Positions 59,007-64,000 of a stretch of DNA of 64,000 nucleotides are shown here, in pieces. This DNA comes from Halioxenophilus sp033283405. Its GTDB lineage: Bacteria; Pseudomonadota; Gammaproteobacteria; Pseudomonadales; Cellvibrionaceae. A program made the position numbers and the translations under genes. Numbering within the stretch: position 1 is the first letter of the stretch; each line of letters opens with the position of its first letter. The notes beneath the pieces were generated by a model that saw only the letters and a list, made by a program, of their open reading frames with translations, searched no databases and was not told where the DNA came from. Location: the NCBI RefSeq assembly GCF_033283405.1, contig NZ_JAWMQR010000014.1, positions 32,726-96,725 of the forward strand, given 5' to 3'.

Positions 59007-61199
59007 CTAATCCATATGTGCATATTTTTCTAACCCAGGATAAGCCACGTAACCGCTGCAGGTATTGGCAAGTTGTCGGTAAAGCTCTAATGCGGGTTGC
59101 TCCTCATTCAGCAGATTATAAGAGAGCATTAACCAGGTCAGGGTAGAGGGGTCGGTGCTCTCCTGCAAAAGCGTTTTGGTGCTGGCTTTATAGTGCTGGC
59201 TGCTCTCTGCTGACATTGAGCCTGTCAGTGTGGCTGTTGCTATTTTCGCGTAAAGGCTTTTTGCGGCATTGGTCTTGGAAGAGTCTCCCTGTAATTTATC
59301 GTTTTCGGTTTGAACAATAACCTTACGATAAAACTCAACAGCAGTTTCTGCCTCACCCTTATTGCGGTACGACTCTGCTATACCCATAAGCGCATCGGTC
59401 TGGCCGTCACCACCATGGTAGTAAGTGGTTTGTAAATAGCTCTTCATTGAGTCGATGGCGTGGTCAAAATCTCTGTTAAATAGGTAGATCGAACCAATTT
59501 GGTAGTCGATTCTGGGGTCTGAGCCGCTGATGGTTTTTGCCAGAGAAAAAACATCCCAGGCTTTGTTCAAATCCCCATAGCAGAAGTGCATAACAGCCAA
59601 GTTGTTGGCGTTACTGAAATTCAAGTCAATTGCCAAGCTCTCTTCAAACGATGCAATGGCTTTATCAGTTTCTCCCATCAGGTAATAAATTCTACCGGTG
59701 GTATAGGGAATTCGCCAAAACACCGTCTGCTTGGTCAAGTTGTGGTTCAGAACCGAAAGCGCTTCTTGATATAGGTTTGGGTCATGCGTTTGGTTGGCCT
59801 GTGCGGCATAGCTCTCTGCTAACCCTATTTTTGAATCTATGTGGTTGGCGTTAATTGAGAGGGCTGTGGTGTAGGCGGTAATAGCCTCATTTAAATGGTT
59901 TCTTCTGCGTTGTAACTCGCCAAAGGCCGATAGCGCTTCTATATTTTTCTGTGTGGTATTGTTTATTTTATTGCACTCTATTTCAGCGCTATCCAAGTAT
60001 TTTTTGTCAAATCTAACAAGGCTCAGTTTTGACCAGGTGCTACATAAGCCTGCTCGTGCTTCAATAAATTGTTCATTTTTTTGAAGGGCCCTCATGAAGT
60101 AGGTTTGTGCACTGGCGACGTTCTCTTCCGTCCATGGTTTATCAAGCAGTGCCTTACCGGTGAGGTAAGCTAGAATGGCCTCCTTGGATAAAACATTTTC
60201 AGGGCGTGTTGGATCTACATCGGTTGTGAGCTGCTTGTTGATTTCTTTGGAAAGACTTTTAATGAACCTCTGTTGTGATGTAGGAATCAAATCGCCAGAC
60301 CACACCAAGGATGAGATAGCAGTTGTACTTTCCTGGTTGACAAGGTTTACCAATAGCCCATGATGGCGCCCTTTCTTAAAGAGCTCTGCTTGCAATAAAT
60401 AGTCGGCGGCTAAACTTTTTGCCAGCTGCCAAGGTGGTTTGTCGATTAAATCAAGAGAGATGTCTACCTCTGTGAATGCAATTTGGTTGTTCGAAGTTCC
60501 GATAATTTCGCTTGCGAAGGTGTCGCTTGGAAAGTCGTCGTTGTTTAGCAGTGCTATTGAAATATTTTTTGAGTGCGAGGCTTGTTTGATGAGGCTGTTT
60601 TCACTGCTTTTTTCTGGCTGTGGATTTTTAGTGGGAGCCAGAACCACGATGGCGATAAGAACAATGCTAAAACCAATAACCCACAAGGATTTTACTATTA
60701 ATTGTCTGTGGTGTGCTCTCTGTTGTGTCGCATTCTCATTCTGGCTTGGTAACAGCTTTGTGGCAGGGTTTATGTTTTCTACCTGCTTCTGTGTTTTTGA
60801 AGGGGCTCTTTCAAAGGGGGGCTCTTCTGCAAGCGAGTTGCTGGAGTCTGCATCTATTGTATCGCTGGATAATGACGCTGTTTGAGTTTTGAGTTCAGAT
60901 TGTTGGTGTGCTGGTATAAGTGGATTCTGTATGTCGGCAGCGGTTAAGTAGAGTGTATGGGCCTCGACTCCAAGTGCTCGTGCAACGCGCTCCAAAGATT
61001 TTGGGTCTACCGCCTGTTCTCGAAAAATTCGGCTAACTAAGCTGGTGGGGCTGGTGTCGCTGTTTTCCAGGTCAGCGATGCGGTCGGCCAGGGCACCTTG
61101 AGTTTTAATGTTAGCGTTAGATAAAGCCTTGTATAGCTTCACTTTAGAGGCGCGTATGCCTCTTTTTCTAACAACTCCATTTGTGCTCTTAATGGTCAT
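59007..61199 (-). CDS. HTH-TM-TPR membrane regulator
   Basis: The 730-residue protein has a predicted N-terminal DNA-binding domain at about 20-90 (ALSNANIKTQGALADRIADL, VSRIFREQAVDPKSLERVAR, ALGVEAHTLYLTA), similar to Xre/lambda-type HTH. An acidic linker and one membrane helix follow (about 170-192, LWVIGFSIVLIAIVVLAP). The periplasmic part has a mixed domain and TPR repeats (EALSAFGELQRRRNHLNEAI, TGRIYYLMGETDKAIASFEE, LMGIAESYRNKGEAETAVEF). It reads away from the large repeat-protein gene across 637 bases and probably regulates it. It parallels the CadC-like protein at 8.1-10.5 kb but has a different DNA-binding domain. The start lacks a clear ribosome site. Confidence 0.75.
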   Translation of the reverse strand: MTIKSTNGVVRKRGIRASKVKLYKALSNANIKTQGALADRIADLENSDTSPTSLVSRIFREQAVDPKSLERVARALGVEAHTLYLTAADIQNPLIPAHQQSELKTQTASLSSDTIDADSSNSLAEEPPFERAPSKTQKQVENINPATKLLPSQNENATQQRAHHRQLIVKSLWVIGFSIVLIAIVVLAPTKNPQPEKSSENSLIKQASHSKNISIALLNNDDFPSDTFASEIIGTSNNQIAFTEVDISLDLIDKPPWQLAKSLAADYLLQAELFKKGRHHGLLVNLVNQESTTAISSLVWSGDLIPTSQQRFIKSLSKEINKQLTTDVDPTRPENVLSKEAILAYLTGKALLDKPWTEENVASAQTYFMRALQKNEQFIEARAGLCSTWSKLSLVRFDKKYLDSAEIECNKINNTTQKNIEALSAFGELQRRRNHLNEAITAYTTALSINANHIDSKIGLAESYAAQANQTHDPNLYQEALSVLNHNLTKQTVFWRIPYTTGRIYYLMGETDKAIASFEESLAIDLNFSNANNLAVMHFCYGDLNKAWDVFSLAKTISGSDPRIDYQIGSIYLFNRDFDHAIDSMKSYLQTTYYHGGDGQTDALMGIAESYRNKGEAETAVEFYRKVIVQTENDKLQGDSSKTNAAKSLYAKIATATLTGSMSAESSQHYKASTKTLLQESTDPSTLTWLMLSYNLLNEEQPALELYRQLANTCSGYVAYPGLEKYAHMD

Positions 61200-61521
61200 C
61201 GCAATTAAATTTCAGCTAGTTAAATATATTCAATACTCAGTGTTCTTTCCTACTTTCTGTACAGATTGATTGCTTTGCATTAATAAAGAATTAGTAACTT
61301 AGCTGACAGCCTTTACGTTTTTCTTACATTTGGCGCCAGCTGGTCAGTGCTGGGTTGTCGTGTAAAGAATCCAGCGTGCTCTTTGTGACGTTTATTTTCA
61401 CTGAAATAGCTAATCACCCGGTGTCAATTTACGCCACTGGTTGTGTTTCGACGAAGGGAGTGTGAAGGAAATCCTTGGCAGATGCTACTCACTATCCTTG
61501 TGCTGTTTTGCCTGTTACTAA

Positions 61522-61539
61522 GTAGTTGTTTTTAACTAC
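61522..61539. promoter_or_regulatory. Palindrome, candidate operator
   Basis: GTAGTT and AACTAC form a perfect inverted repeat around GTTTTT. The core GTTTTTAACT recurs in the array near 61711-61720, so the same protein may bind both. Confidence 0.45.
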
Positions 61540-61700
61540 GCGATATCGTAAATGTCGTGACTTTTCTCTGTGGGTGAACAGCGTTTCTCTACTTTTGCTC
61601 ACCACTTTCTGCATTTTTGTTGGCGTCATAAAATCGTCATCTACAGCATCTCTGAAAAATATAATGACTATTTGTGCGACAGGTGTCAACTTTTGAAATC

Positions 61701-61751
61701 CCAGTTAACAGTTTTTAACTGCCATTAACTGGCACTTACTCGATTTAACTG
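61701..61751. promoter_or_regulatory. Array of four TTAACTG motifs
   Basis: CAGTTAA (inverted) at 61702-61708 and direct TTAACTG at 61715-61721, 61725-61731 and 61745-61751 lie 10 and 20 bases apart. That puts the direct copies on one face of the helix. The first and third copies, extended by a base, also form CCAGTTAA/TTAACTGG. Such an arrangement is typical of cooperative binding sites. Confidence 0.5.
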
Positions 61752-61836
61752 CCCAATGAATTTTCCGTTCACTCTTCAATAATAGAGCCCTTATAGGAGT
61801 GCCTTTACAATTACTAACTATTAGGGGATGACGGCC

Positions 61837-64000
61837 ATGGGTGTGCCACGTCGATTCGGTCAGCAGGGAGTGCTTGTTCCTATTCTGCTACTACTATTTT
61901 CTTTTTTTATCTCTGAAGCGGCAGTTGCTCTGAATATAGACGCTGCAATTACCAACGATCCGGCAGAGCCAAATAGTTATCTCTATTACAAGGTAGTTGT
62001 TGCTAATACGGATGGCGTAACTCGAGATTCGGTAACGGTTTCGACAACAATTCCCGCCACAACCTATTTTAATGAGGCAGCGGTTTTTCCTGCATCCACG
62101 GGCACCTGTTCATCATCACAGTGTAATACTGGTGAGACTGCGGTTTGGTCACTTGGCAGCATGGCCAATGGTGAATCGAAGGTCATTATTATTCCTCTGT
62201 TTGTGCAATCCACTGCGGTGGATGGATCGAGCATTGATATTACTTTCGACCTCGCCCATGCCAGCGATGCCACGGCGGGCTCCAGTTCGATCTCCTCCAC
62301 CGTAAATGCTGCGCCGACTGCGCAGGTGGTGGTCTCTTCAGCCAAACAACTTGTAGAAGCGGGTGATGAAGTCACTTTCGAGGTGAGCTTCGGTAATATC
62401 GGTGCCAGTGCCATCAACCCCGGTACTTTAACCGCACTATTACCATCGGGTACCACCTTCTTGAACGCCAGTGACGGCGGTACGCTCTCCGGCTCCACCA
62501 TCACCTGGGATTTAGGTGTCGTTAATTCCGGTACCAGCGGCAAACGCTTATTTACCGCGATGGTTAGCGGCAGCGCAAACGATGGGATGATGTTGAGTAC
62601 CGATGTTGCGTTTAGCAGTGGTGGTTCCACATTGGCAACTGGTGGCGAAATTCTGGCTGTGGATTCGGGTATCGATCTCGATCTGGATGTCACCGTTACC
62701 GGCGACAGTATGCACGGTGATCAATTCAGTTACTTCCGGTATGTGGTTTCCAATACCGGAAGCAGCAGTCTGACCGGCGTGGCCTTGCGTGTGATGGTGC
62801 CGCAACACTCAGCCTTTGGGGCTACCGACTCTGTGCCGGTCCCCACTGGCTGCTCCTCTTCCGTGTGTGATGCAGGAGAGTGGGCTGTGTATGAGATCGG
62901 GCAGTTAGATGCCGGTGAAACTAAAGTATTTGTTTATCCTCTGTACGATTCCAGCCCGATTGATGGTGAGCCAATGGTGACCCACGCTGTGTTAGTGGAT
63001 GGCAGTAATGATTACATCCTGGGCACTAAGCCAACCGTACTTTATGAAACCACTACTAGCTTGGTATTGAGTACTGCGGCAAGTAAGCAAGTGGTAGCAG
63101 CGGAAGAGGTGTATGAGTATGAACTCAGCTATGGCAATCGAGGCGGTAGCGCAGTTCAAGATTTAGTCTTAGCCATGACCTTGCCAGCCAATACCACATT
63201 TGTCTCAGCGACTGATGGCGGTGCTGAGAGTGGCGGAGTGGTAAGTTGGGACCTCGCCACGTTGAACACCGGCGTAGCCGGCAAGCGTTTTGTCACTGTG
63301 CAAGCCAATACTGGATTAGGTGATGGTGAAGTACTGGTCAGCAAAGCTGAACTCAATACCGCTGGCCCATCGCTGGTTCGAGCTGGCGAGAGCGTAGTAA
63401 TTCGCGAGGGAGTTGATCTCAACCTGGATGTCACGGTAACCGGTGACAGCATGCACGGTGACCAATTCAGTTACTTCCGCTATGTGGTTTCGAATACCGG
63501 CAACAGCAGTTTGGCAGATGTGGTGTTGCGGGTAGTGGCCCCGAACCGGGCAGCGTTCAGAGCGTCTGCCTCCTTGCCAGTGCCCACCGGTTGTTCTGCC
63601 TCGATTTGTAATGGCAGCGAAGCGGAGTGGGGTGTTTATACCATTGGTCAGCTGGACGCCGGTGAAACCCGAGTGATCTCTTACTCGCTATTCGATGAGA
63701 GCCCCATCGATGGTGAACCGATGGTGACCCACGCTTTATTGACCGAAGGCAGTGGTGACTACACGCTGGGAGTAAAACCCACCGTCCTTTATGAAACCAC
63801 CACTGGCCTGGACTTGAACACCTCAGCGAGTAAGCAGGTGGTTGCCGCAGAAGAGGTGTTCGACTACGAATTGAGCTACGGCAATCGAGGCGGTAGCGCT
63901 GTTCAAGATTTGGTATTAGCTATGACGCTACCGGCCAATACCTCCTTTGTTTCGGCCAGCGACGGTGGTACCGAAAGCGGTGGCGTTGTAACTTGGCCTC
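61837..64000 (+). CDS. Large secreted repeat protein (DUF11-like tandem domains), N-terminal part
   Basis: The open frame runs from ATG 61837 to the right edge without a stop (721 residues visible). It begins with a signal peptide (VLVPILLLLFSFFISEAAVA). Then come alternating domains, A then B, in units of about 248 residues. The A type contains the block MHGDQFSYFRYVVSNTG and a cysteine pair (CSSSQC, CSSSVC, CSASIC). The B type contains SKQVVAAEEV, YELSYGNRGGSAVQDLVLAM and LPANT. The pattern matches DUF11/isopeptide-like or Ig-like beta domains of surface adhesins. Units two and three are almost identical in places, unit one more diverged. I start at ATG 61837 (GGGG nine bases upstream) rather than 61828. 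The C terminus and export system are outside the window. Confidence 0.85.
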   Translation, partial: MGVPRRFGQQGVLVPILLLLFSFFISEAAVALNIDAAITNDPAEPNSYLYYKVVVANTDGVTRDSVTVSTTIPATTYFNEAAVFPASTGTCSSSQCNTGETAVWSLGSMANGESKVIIIPLFVQSTAVDGSSIDITFDLAHASDATAGSSSISSTVNAAPTAQVVVSSAKQLVEAGDEVTFEVSFGNIGASAINPGTLTALLPSGTTFLNASDGGTLSGSTITWDLGVVNSGTSGKRLFTAMVSGSANDGMMLSTDVAFSSGGSTLATGGEILAVDSGIDLDLDVTVTGDSMHGDQFSYFRYVVSNTGSSSLTGVALRVMVPQHSAFGATDSVPVPTGCSSSVCDAGEWAVYEIGQLDAGETKVFVYPLYDSSPIDGEPMVTHAVLVDGSNDYILGTKPTVLYETTTSLVLSTAASKQVVAAEEVYEYELSYGNRGGSAVQDLVLAMTLPANTTFVSATDGGAESGGVVSWDLATLNTGVAGKRFVTVQANTGLGDGEVLVSKAELNTAGPSLVRAGESVVIREGVDLNLDVTVTGDSMHGDQFSYFRYVVSNTGNSSLADVVLRVVAPNRAAFRASASLPVPTGCSASICNGSEAEWGVYTIGQLDAGETRVISYSLFDESPIDGEPMVTHALLTEGSGDYTLGVKPTVLYETTTGLDLNTSASKQVVAAEEVFDYELSYGNRGGSAVQDLVLAMTLPANTSFVSASDGGTESGGVVTWP
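61939..64000 (+). repeat. Tandem repeat units of about 741-747 bases
   Basis: Corresponding aspartate codons lie at 61939, 62686 and 63427, so the units are 747 and 741 bases. A third, incomplete unit is cut by the window edge. It has two added codons near 63612, so its B domain is offset by 747. Units two and three share long near-identical DNA segments, for example around 62700-62760 and 63441-63501, suggesting recent duplication or recombination. Confidence 0.9.

Larger units (their letters stand above)
61200..61836. promoter_or_regulatory. Divergent region upstream of the repeat-protein gene
   Basis: The 637-base AT-rich gap has no convincing gene. It holds two sets of symmetric motifs: a perfect palindrome GTAGTT-gttttt-AACTAC at 61522-61539 and an array of TTAACTG motifs at 61701-61751 (listed separately). 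The repeat-protein gene begins 86 bases after the last motif. This looks like a regulatory region bound by one or more dimeric proteins. Confidence 0.55.

Noticed and set aside
61492..61689. 65-residue minus-strand frame upstream of the repeat-protein gene
   Set aside because: Overlaps the palindrome region, has no ribosome site and no recognisable motif.
1..64000. Mobile elements, CRISPR arrays, phage or toxin-antitoxin genes
   Set aside because: No transposase, integrase, direct-repeat array or toxin-antitoxin pair was recognised anywhere in the window.

Overview
The window looks like the chromosome of a free-living, probably marine gammaproteobacterium. The strongest markers are the gamma-type citric-acid-cycle block (gltA diverging from sdhCDAB-sucAB-lpdA-sucCD), an E2o protein with two lipoyl domains, a TonB-dependent receptor with a partner lipoprotein, and a lipoprotein with a 19-serine linker. 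Polyserine linkers are typical of Cellvibrionales relatives such as Saccharophagus and Teredinibacter. That placement is inference from gene content. No rRNA or tRNA gene, insertion sequence, integrase or CRISPR array was seen.

Layout. 1-3.4 kb: end of an M20 amidohydrolase (allantoate/N-carbamoyl type), an orphan Hpt protein, XdhC and a MobA-like nucleotidyltransferase, consistent with purine breakdown and molybdoenzyme maturation. 3.4-11.4 kb: a cytochrome P450 with an extra C-terminal domain, an orphan response regulator, two convergent TetR regulators, a CadC-like HTH-TM-TPR regulator and a DUF4329-like lipoprotein. 11.4-26.6 kb: thirteen consecutive minus-strand genes, almost all for envelope proteins. 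They include an M48 metalloprotease, several lipoproteins, two VWA proteins with an ExbD-like N-terminal helix, an actin/Hsp70-like protein with an FHA-like tail, a MotA/TolQ/ExbB channel protein, PEGA/SUMF1 and TPR proteins, a Ser-rich lipoprotein and a TPR protein with a TonB-like C terminus. I judge this block the best candidate for an undescribed system: a proton-driven envelope machine whose ExbD-like subunits carry VWA domains.

27-37 kb: purU, a CinA/MoaB-type protein, an outer-membrane porin, the nitrate ABC transporter nrtABD (written DBA on the plus axis), mobA with a disrupted start, pdxH, a DUF1415 gene and a solute-binding protein. 37.5-44.4 kb: a TonB-dependent receptor with a beta-helix-like lipoprotein, then a minus-strand ECF sigma / membrane anti-sigma / DUF4097 unit. 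44.5-58.9 kb: the citric-acid-cycle block. Hairpins sit in every long intercistronic gap after sdhB, and a terminator follows sucD. 59-64 kb: a second HTH-TM-TPR regulator diverging from a large secreted repeat protein that runs off the right edge, with an array of short repeated motifs between them.

How the parts fit. nrtABD and mobA share a need for molybdenum cofactor (nitrate assimilation), as does XdhC. The citric-acid-cycle block covers citrate synthase, succinate dehydrogenase, 2-oxoglutarate dehydrogenase and succinyl-CoA synthetase. The long envelope block, the receptor pair and the repeat protein point to heavy investment in cell-surface structures. All functional statements rest on reading motifs by eye; no database search was run.
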